In this document: piece by piece, positions 51,779 through 60,608 of the stretch
Numbering within the stretch: the stretch's first letter is position 1
Layout of the letters: the number at the start of each line of letters is the position of its first letter
DNA from: Photobacterium marinum
GTDB taxonomy: Bacteria > Pseudomonadota > Gammaproteobacteria > Enterobacterales > Vibrionaceae
Direction of reading: 5' to 3'
Length of the DNA: 64,000 nt
Assembly: GCF_000331515.1 (NCBI RefSeq)
Contig: NZ_AMZO01000021.1
Coordinates: forward strand, 244,122 to 308,121
Notes under the pieces: model-generated
The model's input: the letters and a program-made list of their open reading frames with translations, nothing else
The model's database searches: none
Told to the model about the DNA's origin: nothing
Position numbers and translations under genes: made by a program

Positions 51779-52678
51779 ATGGCTTCTAACACTGAGCTTT
51801 GCAACGCAAACATCGTTGCCATTGGCGGCGGACACGGCCTTGGCCGAATTCTCTCAGCACTTTCCGAATACGGTTCTCTGGTAACAGGGATTGTCACCAC
51901 CACAGATAACGGCGGGTCAACCGGACGGATCCGAGCCTGTCAGGGCGGCATTGCCTGGGGAGACACGCGAAACTGTATCAACCAGCTAATTACTGAGCCT
52001 TCTGTTGGTTCGATGATTTTTGAATATCGTTTTCGTGGTACTGGTGAACTTAACGGACATAACCTTGGCAATCTGATGCTGAAAGCACTGGATAACCTCT
52101 CTATCCGACCGCTAGATGCGATCAATCTGATCCGGGACATGCTCAAAGTGGAGACTCAAATTGTCCCGATGTCAGAACACCCAGCGGACTTGGCAGCGAT
52201 GACACCTGAGGGCAACATTATTTGTGGTGAGACCAGCGTTGACGAACTGGCTGAGATCCCGCAACGCCTTTACGTTGAGCCAGCCGTGCCGGCGACAAAA
52301 GAAGCCGTGTCAGCCATTGAGAATGCAGATGTGATTCTGCTGGGTCCGGGCAGCTTTTTGACTAGCGTGATGCCTCCGCTGCTGCTCAAAGAAATGGGAA
52401 CGGCTTTAAAAAACAGTAAAGCTAAAATTATCTTTGTAACAAACCTTGATAAAGAAAACGGGCCTGCTGGAATGATGTCGCTAGAAACAATGCTTCACTG
52501 GTGTGAAAGATCAATGGGAGGACGCCACCTTGATGGCATCCTCACCGATAAGCACCATGAGGATTTACCTGCCCGATATAACCAGATCATTGAAGATCTG
52601 GCATCAAGCAATCATGAATGGCGTCATGACAGGGAAAAGTTAAAGCATGCGGTTGATAAGCTCGTCGTTGCTCGCTAA
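51779..52678 (+). CDS. yvcK: YvcK/YbhK-family UDP-sugar-binding protein
   Basis: A 299-residue cytosolic protein of the CofD-like/YvcK family, called gluconeogenesis factor. It opens with the GGGHGLGRILSAL nucleotide-binding loop, then TTDNGGSTGRIR and the GDTRNCINQL segment, with HNLGNLMLKAL after it. Members bind UDP-sugars and affect carbon use and cell shape. E. coli ybhK also neighbours moaA. Its last 39 bp overlap the convergent luxU end. Confidence 0.92.
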   Translation: MASNTELCNANIVAIGGGHGLGRILSALSEYGSLVTGIVTTTDNGGSTGRIRACQGGIAWGDTRNCINQLITEPSVGSMIFEYRFRGTGELNGHNLGNLMLKALDNLSIRPLDAINLIRDMLKVETQIVPMSEHPADLAAMTPEGNIICGETSVDELAEIPQRLYVEPAVPATKEAVSAIENADVILLGPGSFLTSVMPPLLLKEMGTALKNSKAKIIFVTNLDKENGPAGMMSLETMLHWCERSMGGRHLDGILTDKHHEDLPARYNQIIEDLASSNHEWRHDREKLKHAVDKLVVAR

Positions 52679-52999
52679 CTGCTTATACTGACTCGCCATC
52701 CCCTGCACCATCTGCCTGAATTCAGGCAGGTGGTCATTCATCCACTGATCCTGTCCCTGCTTCATGCGAGATTCGCACTCCTGGGCCATTTCCGCCAGTT
52801 CATCAGCACCGAAACTCGCTGCGCTGCTTTTGATGGCATGACTGATTTCCCGAACCTGACTGACTGAAGGTTGATCTGATAACTGGCGTAAGTATTGTTC
52901 CAACTCATCACTGAAAACATTTAGCAACAGAGTTACCGTTTCCTCACCAACTTCTTCAGCTAAGCGCTTAATCGTTTCTGCGTTAATACTCATTGCCAT
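52640..52999 (-). CDS. luxU: Quorum-sensing phosphorelay protein LuxU
   Basis: A 119-residue HPt protein that moves phosphate from the LuxN/LuxQ/CqsS-type sensor kinases to LuxO. The phospho-acceptor is His54 in the conserved ISHAIKSSAASFGADELAE, very close to V. harveyi LuxU. The ATG at 52999 directly abuts the luxO stop with GGGAG in front; a second ATG at 52993 is possible. luxO and luxU are one operon. The 3' end overlaps yvcK. Confidence 0.93.
   Translation of the reverse strand: MAMSINAETIKRLAEEVGEETVTLLLNVFSDELEQYLRQLSDQPSVSQVREISHAIKSSAASFGADELAEMAQECESRMKQGQDQWMNDHLPEFRQMVQGMASQYKQLASNDELINRML
52707..52734. repeat. 28-bp near-perfect inverted repeat inside luxU
   Basis: A 14-base arm on each side with one T-G mismatch, centred on the 18-bp perfect palindrome CTGCCTGAATTCAGGCAG. 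It lies in luxU coding DNA, 29 bp after the yvcK stop. It could stop or stabilise yvcK transcripts on the plus strand. There is no T-run. Confidence 0.7.
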
Positions 53000-54454
53000 T
53001 TATTTAGTCTCCCTGTCACTACCTGCTGCTTCCTGCCAGGTTTGTAATTTTCTGTAGATCGTCGATGGGCTGACTTCCAATAAGCCCGCAGCACGCGGAA
53101 TGTTACCGTCGCAAGCATCAATAGCCGCCTGGATTGCACGCTTTTCAACAACCCAAAGCGGTTCGATCTGAGATTTATCGATTTTCTGATTCTGAGAAAA
53201 CCCGTTTTCAGAAGCCGGACTTTTTTGCGGTTCCGCAATTTTCTTATCGGATGATGCAATTTCAACGCCAATTCCATTAATTGGTGGTGGAACCATCTCC
53301 AGTGCAACTTCTTCTCCAGTATTAAGCACTACAATATTGCGGATTACGTTCTGTAATTCACGCACGTTACCCGGCCAATTGTGCCTCTGGAACAAATCGA
53401 CCACCTCTGGCGAAAAGCGACTAAAGTTTTTACCTTCTTCAACAGACATCAATGCCAATAGCGCATGAGCTATCTCAATGACGTCTTCTCCCCGATCCCT
53501 TAACGGTGGCAACGAAATAGGAATAACGTGAAGGCGATAGTACAAATCTTCACGGAACCTGCCTTCCTGAACTTCAATCCACGGATTACGGTTAGTCGCA
53601 CAAACAAAGCGGACATCAACCTTGCTGGTTTTTGATGAACCTACCTTCTGATATGTGCCTGTCTGAATGAAGCGAAGTAATTTACTTTGCAGATCCAAAT
53701 CCATTTCGCAAAGTTCATCTAAAAACAGAGTACCGTTATTTGCTAGTTCGACGGCCCCCTGTCGTTCAGTAGAAGCTCCGGTAAAAGCCCCTTTAACATG
53801 ACCAAACAACTCACTTTCAATCAATTCTTTCGGAATCGCCGCACAGTTCAGCGCAACAAACGATTTATTATGGCGGGGGCTAGCAGCATGAATTGCTTCT
53901 GCACAGACTTCTTTACCTGTTCCGCTTTCTCCCGTAATGAATACCGTAGCCTTACTGGACGCAGCAGATTCGATAACCCTGTAGACAGCCTGCATAGGCA
54001 GACTGTTTCCTATAAAGCCCTGATATTGTGGAGCCCCACCCTGCTTAGATTGCTGTCCTTCCTGAGCCGCCTTTTCTTCCTGCTTTAATGCATTATTCAC
54101 CGTAATACGAAGGCGATCAGCCTCACAAGGCTTAATCAGAAAGTCTTGGGCCCCCTGACGCATAGCTTCAACAGCAACATCAATCGAACCGTGTGCCGTC
54201 ATGATCACAACCGGAATATTACCGTGGTCACGACGCACAGCTTCCAGGACATCCATCCCCATCATATCCGGCAAACGAAGATCCAGCAGAATCAAATCAG
54301 GCGTAGTCTTTTTTACGAAATCAAGTGCATCTGCTCCTGTTCCGACAATGTTGACCATCAATCCAAGAGGGTTTAGGTAAGATTTGTACAATGCCGCCAC
54401 AGAAGCGGTATCTTCAACCATTAATACTTGTCTTTGGTTTTGACTGCTTTCCAT
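53000..54454 (-). CDS. luxO: Quorum-sensing sigma-54-dependent response regulator LuxO
   Basis: A 484-residue NtrC-type activator. The receiver domain holds phospho-acceptor Asp58 in [10 protein letters not shown] and ends in [12 protein letters not shown]. The AAA+ domain has GESGTGKE and the sigma-54 contact GAFTGAS. A Fis-type helix-turn-helix ([21 protein letters not shown]) ends the protein. Phosphorylated LuxO activates qrr sRNA transcription at low cell density. The ATG at 54454 has GGAGG just before it. It forms one operon with luxU and is divergent from the qrr gene, whose promoter carries its site. Confidence 0.96.
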   Translation of the reverse strand: MESSQNQRQVLMVEDTASVAALYKSYLNPLGLMVNIVGTGADALDFVKKTTPDLILLDLRLPDMMGMDVLEAVRRDHGNIPVVIMTAHGSIDVAVEAMRQGAQDFLIKPCEADRLRITVNNALKQEEKAAQEGQQSKQGGAPQYQGFIGNSLPMQAVYRVIESAASSKATVFITGESGTGKEVCAEAIHAASPRHNKSFVALNCAAIPKELIESELFGHVKGAFTGASTERQGAVELANNGTLFLDELCEMDLDLQSKLLRFIQTGTYQKVGSSKTSKVDVRFVCATNRNPWIEVQEGRFREDLYYRLHVIPISLPPLRDRGEDVIEIAHALLALMSVEEGKNFSRFSPEVVDLFQRHNWPGNVRELQNVIRNIVVLNTGEEVALEMVPPPINGIGVEIASSDKKIAEPQKSPASENGFSQNQKIDKSQIEPLWVVEKRAIQAAIDACDGNIPRAAGLLEVSPSTIYRKLQTWQEAAGSDRETK

Positions 54455-54558
54455 TGCCCCTCCGAAGCTCATGTCCCTAAACTAATTGTAAACAATAGGG
54501 AAAAAACTGTTATTAGAAAATTCAGTCTAATTTCTCCTATTATGATTTGCATATTGAT

Positions 54559-54571
54559 TTGCAAAATGCAA
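54559..54571 (+). promoter_or_regulatory. LuxO binding site of the qrr promoter
   Basis: TTGCAAAATGCAA is a perfect match to the LuxO site TTGCA-N3-TGCAA, placed about 98 bp upstream of the -24 element, typical of a sigma-54 enhancer site. Flanking half sites (TTTGCA at 54547, GTGCAA at 54631) may form weaker sites. It also lies about 105 bp before luxO itself, so autoregulation is possible. Confidence 0.9.
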
Positions 54572-54654
54572 ATCACTTTCCAAAAAGAGAAAGTTCACAT
54601 GGCAAATTAGTCATAGAATGCCGCAAAAAAGTGCAAATTCACTATTTTAAAAAG

Positions 54655-54671
54655 TTGGCACGGTGCCTGCA
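54655..54671 (+). promoter_or_regulatory. Sigma-54 promoter of qrr
   Basis: TTGGCACGGTGCCTGCA has GG at 54657-54658 and GC at 54669-54670, exactly 10 bp apart, a full match to the -24/-12 consensus TGGCAC-N5-TTGCA except one base. It would start RNA near 54682. Confidence 0.92.
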
Positions 54672-54681
54672 TTATACATTT

Positions 54682-54785
54682 CGACTCTTTCCTGAGAGTC
54701 AACCTAGCCAACTGACGTTGTTTGTGGAATATTTTCACTTAAACAATGACGCCAACCGAACCTCTTATCGGTTGGCTTTTTTTTT
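54682..54785 (+). ncRNA. qrr1: Quorum regulatory sRNA Qrr
   Basis: A sRNA of about 104 nt. It opens with a short hairpin (GACTCT paired with AGAGTC), followed by the invariant Qrr core CCTAGCCAACTGACGTTGTT, which base-pairs with the luxR/hapR-type master regulator mRNA via Hfq. The 3' end is the terminator GCCAACCGA / TCGGTTGGC with a T9 tract. Position, divergent from luxO, matches qrr1 of V. cholerae, V. harveyi and V. fischeri. Transcript start is set by the sigma-54 promoter and uncertain by a base or two. Confidence 0.95.
54751..54785 (+). terminator. qrr terminator
   Basis: A 9-bp perfect stem (54751-54759 with 54768-54776) followed by nine T. Confidence 0.92.
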
Positions 54786-54960
54786 GCCTGCGAAAAACAA
54801 GCCAAAGCCCACCGCCATTCAGGCTTAACCTAATGCTCAAACTAATAAAGACAGCAAAACCCGCAACATCTGAATGATTGCTGCAAGTTCTTACTGTCTT
54901 CATTGAATTTAAAAATGTACTGGTAGTTACTTCCGCTTATACGGAAGCCGTACTTCCATC

Positions 54961-56982
54961 CTAGCTATTGACGATAAACTGTTCACGCATCGAATGAATC
55001 TTATCGCGAATTTCTGCCGCCTTTTCGAACTCAAGATTCTGTGCAAAATCATACATGTCCGATTCCAGCTTCTGAATTTCCGATTCCAATTGCTGCGGTG
55101 ACATCGTCGTGTAAGTCCCTTTCTGCTCTGCCACTTTATGAAGCTGAGCTGCTTTATTTACCTTACGATTTCCGGACTGTCCCAGTTCCATAATATCTGC
55201 CACGGCTTTATTCAACGCCTGTGGTACGATTCCGTGTTTCTCGTTATAGGCTTGCTGTTTTTCACGACGACGGTTAGTTTCATTGATCGCACGATCCATT
55301 GACCCGGTGATCCTGTCGGCATACAAAATCGCCTTACCTTCAAGGTTTCGAGCTGCACGACCAATGGTCTGGATCAGTGAGCGTTCTGAACGAAGGAAGC
55401 CTTCTTTATCAGCATCCAGAATCGCCACCAGCGACACTTCAGGCATATCAAGCCCCTCACGCAACAGGTTGATCCCAACCAGCACATCGAACTCACCAAG
55501 TCGCAAATCACGAATAATTTCAACACGTTCAACCGTATCAATATCCGAGTGTAAATAACGCACCTTCACACCGTGCTCACCCAAATATTCAGTCAGGTCT
55601 TCTGCCATTCGTTTGGTCAAAGTTGTCACCAGAACCCGCTCACCTTTTGCTTCGCGAATACGGATTTCTGACAATAAATCATCAACCTGAGTTGCTACAG
55701 GACGAACCTCTATTTCTGGATCCAGCAAACCTGTCGGACGCACCACCTGCTCAGCAATTTCACCCCCTGACTGTTCGACCTCGTATGTCCCCGGCGTTGC
55801 TGAAACATAGATCGTCTGCGGTGCAAGAGATTCAAATTCTTCAAATTTAAGCGGGCGGTTATCCAATGCTGATGGCAAACGGAAACCATAATCCACCAGA
55901 TTTTCTTTCCTTGAACGATCCCCCCTGAACATTGCTCCAATCTGCGAAACCGTGACATGGGATTCATCAATGATAAGCAGGCCATCCGCCGGCAAATAAT
56001 CAAACAAGGTTGGTGGCGGCTCACCCTCAGCTCGCCTACTGAGGTAGCGGGAATAGTTTTCGATGCCCGAACAGAAACCAAGCTCGTTCATCATCTCAAT
56101 ATCAAACTGGGTTCGCTGGGCAATACGCTGCTCTTCGACCAGCTTATTGTTATCCATCAACTGCTTCCTGCGAACCACCAGCTCATCCTTAATGAGATCG
56201 ATGGCTTCAAGGATACGTTCGCGAGGCGTTACATAGTGAGTCTTGGGGTAAATCGTACAGCGGGGAAGATCACGCTGGTGAATAGCCCCAGTCAGAGGAT
56301 CGAAAGTACTGATGCTATCCACTTCATCATCAAACAACTCAATTCGAACCGCATCTTTTTCCGATTCTGCCGGGAAGATGTCAATCACCTCTCCGCGAAC
56401 ACGGAACGTACCTCGCTCAAAGGCGACGTCATTACGGGTATATTGCAATTCAGCAAGGCGGCGCAGGATATCTCGCTGATCCAGGATGTCACCACGACGA
56501 ACATGAAGCATCATCTTCAAGTAAGAATCCGGATCACCCAGACCATAAATGGCAGAAACCGAAGCAATAATAATGACGTCACGTCGCTCCATCAGTGCTT
56601 TGGTTGCCGACAAACGCATCTGCTCAATATGTGCATTCACCGACGCATCCTTTTCAATGAAAGTATCCGTGGTCGGGACATACGCTTCAGGCTGGTAATA
56701 GTCATAATAAGAAACAAAATACTCCACGGCATTGTCAGGAAAAAATTCCTTCATTTCACCATAAAGCTGCGCAGCCAGAGTTTTGTTTGGTGCCAGAATC
56801 AAAGTCGGGCGGTTAGCCTCGGCAATAACATTTGCCACTGTAAAAGTTTTACCAGACCCAGTAACCCCAAGCAGCGTCTGGTGGGCCAGCCCCGCATCCA
56901 ATCCCTCAAGCAGCTGATTAATAGCACCGGGTTGATCACCTGAAGGGGCAAACTTAGAAGATATATTGAAGGATTTGCTCAT
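54961..56982 (-). CDS. uvrB: Excinuclease ABC subunit B
   Basis: A 673-residue helicase-like repair protein that verifies damage after UvrA loading and recruits UvrC. It shows Walker [11 protein letters not shown], the beta-hairpin [11 protein letters not shown], the DESHV Walker [10 protein letters not shown] (motif VI) and the C-terminal UVR/UvrC-binding coiled coil ([23 protein letters not shown]; key part [12 protein letters not shown]). Length equals that of E. coli UvrB. In E. coli it is in the LexA regulon, but I see no clear LexA box upstream here. It converges with the qrr gene. Confidence 0.97.
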   Translation of the reverse strand: MSKSFNISSKFAPSGDQPGAINQLLEGLDAGLAHQTLLGVTGSGKTFTVANVIAEANRPTLILAPNKTLAAQLYGEMKEFFPDNAVEYFVSYYDYYQPEAYVPTTDTFIEKDASVNAHIEQMRLSATKALMERRDVIIIASVSAIYGLGDPDSYLKMMLHVRRGDILDQRDILRRLAELQYTRNDVAFERGTFRVRGEVIDIFPAESEKDAVRIELFDDEVDSISTFDPLTGAIHQRDLPRCTIYPKTHYVTPRERILEAIDLIKDELVVRRKQLMDNNKLVEEQRIAQRTQFDIEMMNELGFCSGIENYSRYLSRRAEGEPPPTLFDYLPADGLLIIDESHVTVSQIGAMFRGDRSRKENLVDYGFRLPSALDNRPLKFEEFESLAPQTIYVSATPGTYEVEQSGGEIAEQVVRPTGLLDPEIEVRPVATQVDDLLSEIRIREAKGERVLVTTLTKRMAEDLTEYLGEHGVKVRYLHSDIDTVERVEIIRDLRLGEFDVLVGINLLREGLDMPEVSLVAILDADKEGFLRSERSLIQTIGRAARNLEGKAILYADRITGSMDRAINETNRRREKQQAYNEKHGIVPQALNKAVADIMELGQSGNRKVNKAAQLHKVAEQKGTYTTMSPQQLESEIQKLESDMYDFAQNLEFEKAAEIRDKIHSMREQFIVNS

Positions 56983-57292
56983 GCAGAAATACCGTTATAT
57001 AAGACGCAAGACCTAATAGAGCATTTTGCGATTATGAGCTTGGTTGTCAACAGAGCAACACGCAATGAAGAATTGTTAGTATGTAAACATTTTGACTTAA
57101 CCGCCTTATCTTCACGCTTTTTTGACTCAATACAGCAAAACATTGCAACCTAACACCTAAAAAGCTCACAAAAACAGACATCAATGTCTGCTTTATCTTG
57201 CTTATTTACTATCCATGTTGGTTTGTTGACCCCTTCTTTCTTATTGAACTAATTTCAGCTCAACCAAGTGATCATTCGCACAATCAATAGTT
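56983..57292. other. uvrB / nucleotidase divergent intergenic region
   Basis: About 310 bp with no gene, plus about 100 bp of leader. A short hairpin (CAGACA / TGTCTG at 57175-57190) is visible. uvrB promoter and the nucleotidase promoter must lie here. A search for CTGT-N8-ACAG (LexA) found none. Confidence 0.4.
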
Positions 57293-57300
57293 TATAATAT

Positions 57301-57314
57301 TGAGTAATTACTCA
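57301..57314 (+). promoter_or_regulatory. Palindrome at the likely start of the nucleotidase transcript
   Basis: TGAGTAATTACTCA is a 14-bp perfect palindrome two bases after a perfect -10 box TATAAT (57293-57298). A transcript starting near 57305 would begin inside it, the position of a repressor operator. Regulator unknown. Confidence 0.5.
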
Positions 57315-57395
57315 GCTCCGTTATTTTTTGTTCGCCTTGAATAACAACAAACCAAAACAGCGAAATGCTGATTATAAAATAGCGAAGTAATTTCA

Positions 57396-59360
57396 ATGAA
57401 TAGAACAAAAATAACGAAAAGCATCCTTACTCTTGCCGTAATTGCTGCACTGACAGGTTGTAACCATAACGACACCACAACTACTCCAATGGATAAGGTC
57501 GGAGACAAAACGTTTAAGATGAGTGTTGCTCATATCAACGACACTCACTCCAACTTTGACGCTCATAGCCTGGATTTCGTTAACAGCGACCTCAGCACCC
57601 CAGACACATCCTTTAAAGTTCGCACTGACGTTGGTGGCTATCCTCGACTGGCCGCCAAACTACATGCAGCCCGTGAGGCAGCCGATGCGAGCGGCACTCC
57701 CTTCCTTGCTCTGCACGGTGGTGACGCATTTCAGGGGTCACTCTACTTCAGTTTGTTAAAAGGTGCTGGTAACGCAACCCTACTGAGCGAAATGGGCCTT
57801 GACGCAATGGCTATTGGTAACCATGAATTTGATCTGGGCAACGATCCACTGATCTCATTTATCGAAAACGTCAACTTCCCTCTACTGGCTGCAAACCTGG
57901 ATACCAGTGCTGATGCAGACATGAAGAATTTAGACAACCTGAAGTCATATACCATCAAAGAGTTCAATGGTGAAAAAGTTGGTATCTTTGGTCTGGTACT
58001 GGAAGATCTGGGTCAGATTTCCTCTCCGGGGAAAAATCTGAAATTCAACAAAGAAGTAGATACAGCACAAAAGATTGTTGATGAACTAAAAGCCAAAGGT
58101 ATCAACAAAATCGTGATGGTCAGTCATATCGGTGTGGATCGCGATGTCAGAATAGCCAAAGAAGTTAACGGCGTTGACCTTATTGTCGGCGGCCACTCTC
58201 ACACCCGTCTTGGCGACTTCACTAATCTGGGCTTGGGTAAAGGTCATACAGAAGTCAGCTATGCTGAAATTTTTACGAACAAAGATGGTAAAGGCAAAAC
58301 CTGTGTCGTTCAGGCTGGTGAATATGCCGAAGCCGTGGGCCAGATCGATGTCAGTTTATCAGAACAGGGTGAACTGCTGAGCTGTAAAGGTAACAACACC
58401 CTGCTAATTGGTAAAAATTTCAAGTTCAAATACGCAGATGTTGATGGCGACGGGAAAAAGGATCGGACAGCACTAACTGATGAGCATCAGGCTGCAACAG
58501 AATCTTTTGTGGCCAAGCAAGACAATATTGCCATCACTGAGGAAAACCAGTCTCTGCGCCGTATCATTGATCTTAACTATAAACCGCAAGTTGAAGCCTT
58601 CAGCAGCAAGGTTATTGGTCATATTGATGATGCCGGTGACTCAGATAACAAATTTGACCACGTTCGTATCCCAGGTAAAAAGCGCAGCGGTGCCTCTCTA
58701 GCTACTACCGGTTCTGAAGCCGGAGCGCATGTTGCTGCCTCTATGGCATGGATACTTGAGCAGCAGGGATATAATGTTGATATGGCGATCACCAATACTG
58801 GTGGTGTTCGTGCTGATATTGTTCCTAAAGAAGGCACTGATGAACTAACTGCTGGTTACATTCTTGGAACCCTGCTACCGTTCGGCAACGAGGTAGCACT
58901 GGTGAAACTAACGGGCACCGAAGTACGTGAATTACTGGAAACTACTATCAACTATGCCACTTCACCAGATGCGACTTCTGATGGAGGTTTCCCGACAACA
59001 GCTAACCTGAAGTACACGTATAGAGGTACAGAATCTGAAGGTAGCCGTATCGATGAACTCCAAGTCTGTAAGGGTGGAGTTGATGCAAACGCATGTATTG
59101 ATATCATAGATAGTGCAACATATAACATTGCAACTACTTCATTCCTGTTAGGCGGTAAAGATGGTTACAGCCTGTTCCTTGGCAAAGATGCCACAAACTC
59201 AGGCTTCAAAGATAATCAAGCCATGATCGACTACGTTTCAGACCTTACTAAAAAAGGTCTAAAACTCACTGAACTTAAAACCGGCCTGACCTATATCCCA
59301 GCAGATCCAAGCAAGGTGGATAATCCACTGGTGAAACCTACTGACAATGCAAATCAGTAA
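57396..59360 (+). CDS. Lipoprotein bifunctional metallophosphatase/5'-nucleotidase
   Basis: A 654-residue surface or periplasmic enzyme of the UshA/NutA family that removes phosphate from extracellular nucleotides. A lipobox (AALTGC, mature Cys22) ends the signal peptide. The metal-binding motifs are AHINDTHSNFD, HGGDAFQG, AIGNHEFDLGND, VSHIGVDRD and GGHSHTRLG. The C-terminal nucleotide-binding domain has NTGGVRADI and SFLLGGKDGY. Between the domains an EF-hand-like DVDGDGKKD loop (near residue 350) may bind calcium. A likely -10 and palindrome lie upstream. In Vibrio, sodium- and chloride-dependent NutA is a relative. Confidence 0.9.
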   Translation: MNRTKITKSILTLAVIAALTGCNHNDTTTTPMDKVGDKTFKMSVAHINDTHSNFDAHSLDFVNSDLSTPDTSFKVRTDVGGYPRLAAKLHAAREAADASGTPFLALHGGDAFQGSLYFSLLKGAGNATLLSEMGLDAMAIGNHEFDLGNDPLISFIENVNFPLLAANLDTSADADMKNLDNLKSYTIKEFNGEKVGIFGLVLEDLGQISSPGKNLKFNKEVDTAQKIVDELKAKGINKIVMVSHIGVDRDVRIAKEVNGVDLIVGGHSHTRLGDFTNLGLGKGHTEVSYAEIFTNKDGKGKTCVVQAGEYAEAVGQIDVSLSEQGELLSCKGNNTLLIGKNFKFKYADVDGDGKKDRTALTDEHQAATESFVAKQDNIAITEENQSLRRIIDLNYKPQVEAFSSKVIGHIDDAGDSDNKFDHVRIPGKKRSGASLATTGSEAGAHVAASMAWILEQQGYNVDMAITNTGGVRADIVPKEGTDELTAGYILGTLLPFGNEVALVKLTGTEVRELLETTINYATSPDATSDGGFPTTANLKYTYRGTESEGSRIDELQVCKGGVDANACIDIIDSATYNIATTSFLLGGKDGYSLFLGKDATNSGFKDNQAMIDYVSDLTKKGLKLTELKTGLTYIPADPSKVDNPLVKPTDNANQ

Positions 59361-59414
59361 GTTAATCCTTAGCGATTAATCACAATAGTAGTAAATAGCT
59401 CATGCTCACTACAG

Positions 59415-59444
59415 AAGCCCGGACATACCATGCCGGGCTTTTTC
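59415..59444 (+). terminator. Terminator of the nucleotidase gene
   Basis: An 8-bp perfect stem (59415-59422 with 59433-59440) followed by TTTTT. Confidence 0.88.
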
Positions 59445-60127
59445 ATCGAAGACATTCAATTTAGTTATAAATGGACAAAAAATGACAACTAAGGATTGAT
59501 CTATATCTCACATCGGCGTATTATCTCCGCCCACGCACAAAATCGCATCAATTCAGGCAGCCTTAAGGCACGTCAATCCCATCGAATTTAATTCCTCTTG
59601 CTTAGCAAAATCGAGATAAATCATCCACAGTTTTTCCCGAAGTTAATTCCCTACAATTCACAGCTAACTCGTAAGCCACATTCTTTTAAAGCAATTATTC
59701 TAATTAGTTCATATTTTTTCACCATCTAAGTGCCATTACGCTTAAGAACAGGTATTTATGCACCTGAAATAAAATGCGCAAAGATCACCCAGCTAGCCAC
59801 ATGTTTAACCAGAACATGTTTTTCCAAACATCCATCAACATAGTTATCCACAGTTTCCGTGGATAACTGCGCTAATCCCATACCACATCTGGGATGGTGA
59901 AAATCAAGCTTTTTTTCGCTCCATTTTTGGAATTAAGTTTTGCTATATTTACTAACGTTTTCTTCGCTGAATCCGAATGCAGGTCACATTAAAAATAGAG
60001 CTTGATACATAATTTCCTCTAAAGCTTAATTTACAAACAAGTTTCTGATTTTCACGAATGGGAGATGGTTCAAATCCTGTCCATTGACTCAGTCATACTG
60101 ACTGAGTACTATCAGTACACAGTCTAT
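59445..60127. other. Non-coding region before tRNA-Asn
   Basis: About 680 bp with no supported gene. It holds DnaA-box-like sites (59621-59629 and 59842-59868), an ACATGTT inverted pair (59799-59819) and an 8-bp inverted repeat close to the tRNA (60087-60094 with 60100-60107). A 30-codon frame overlapping the DnaA-box pair lacks a ribosome site. The tRNA promoter must lie at its right end. Confidence 0.5.
59842..59868. repeat. Inverted DnaA-box-like pair
   Basis: AGTTATCCAC and GTGGATAACT form a 10-bp perfect inverted repeat with 7-base spacer. It contains a perfect DnaA box TTATCCACA (59844-59852) and a one-mismatch box on the other strand (59858-59866). A further near-box TCATCCACA is at 59621-59629. 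No replication gene is nearby, so an origin is unlikely; a DnaA-titration or regulatory site is possible. Confidence 0.6.
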
Positions 60128-60203
60128 TCCCCCTTAGTTCAGTTGGTAGAACGGCGGACTGTTAATCCGTATGTCGCAGGTTCGAGTCCCGCAGGGGGAG
60201 CCA
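60128..60203 (+). tRNA. tRNA-Asn (GTT)
   Basis: A complete 76-base tRNA gene with encoded CCA. The acceptor stem TCCCCCT (60128-60134) pairs with AGGGGGA (60193-60199), discriminator G, CCA at 60201-60203. The anticodon GTT at 60161-60163 (position 34-36) lies in loop CTGTTAA; the T-loop is TTCGAGT. It reads AAC and AAU codons. A terminator follows directly. Confidence 0.97.
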
Positions 60204-60299
60204 AATTTACAAAAAACCTCGGTCAATATAGCCGAGGTTTTTTTATTCTGCGACATCATGATCGCTTCGCAATCAATGTCATTGACGGATGGCCGCCCC
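60181..60299 (+). repeat. Tandem duplication, copy 1 (tRNA-Asn 3' end, terminator and tail)
   Basis: Begins in the T-arm of tRNA-Asn (TTCGAGTCCC) and runs through CCA, the terminator hairpin, TTTATTCTGCGACATCATGA and on to GACGGATGGCC. It is repeated about 119-120 bp later with roughly 85-90 percent identity by eye. Confidence 0.85.
60211..60247 (+). terminator. tRNA-Asn terminator
   Basis: A 10-bp perfect stem (60213-60222 with 60232-60241) followed by T-run. The second copy (60332-60360) has lost one stem base and is degraded. Confidence 0.9.
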
Positions 60300-60300
60300 A

Positions 60301-60418
60301 CTCAAGTCCAGCAGGAGGAGCCAAATTTACAAAAACCTCGGTCAAAATGGCCGGGTTTTCTTTATTCTGCGACATCATGATTGCTTCGCAATCAATGTCA
60401 CTGACGGATGGCCACCCT
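60301..60418 (+). repeat. Tandem duplication, copy 2 (tRNA 3' remnant)
   Basis: Starts with CTCAAGTCCAGCAGGAGGAG plus CCA, which matches the last 23 bases of tRNA-Asn with four differences, then repeats the terminator and tail. The first two-thirds of a tRNA are absent, so this is a dead remnant. A second hairpin (GACAT, TGATTGC / GCAATCA, ATGTC near 60372-60400) is perfect here and has one mismatch in copy 1. Confidence 0.85.
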
Positions 60419-60608
60419 CCCCTTTCTTATAACATTTGATCATCAAACGTACTCTTTCGGTTAATAAATTAGACAAGCTGTTGAAAACAGTTTGCTGTAA
60501 CTGACCAAAAGCACATCAATCTTGAAAAACCCTGCTTATGGGGAGTTGTTATAGGTCGGACAAAGGAAGATAATATGCAGATCTCTAGCAAAATATAATT
60601 AAGACGGT

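Noticed and set aside
55957..56943. 328-codon plus-strand frame across uvrB
   Set aside because: It is antisense to uvrB, has no ribosome site and no recognisable domain. Long antisense frames are usual opposite codon-biased genes.
56983..57130. LexA box upstream of uvrB
   Set aside because: No CTGT-N8-ACAG or close variant found by eye; only a half site.
59774..59866. 30-codon frame over the DnaA-box pair
   Set aside because: No ribosome site and its last codons are made by the inverted repeat.
60061..60085. T-loop-like GGTTCAAATCC, as in a tRNA remnant
   Set aside because: The flanks do not form a T-stem or acceptor stem; a chance match is likelier.
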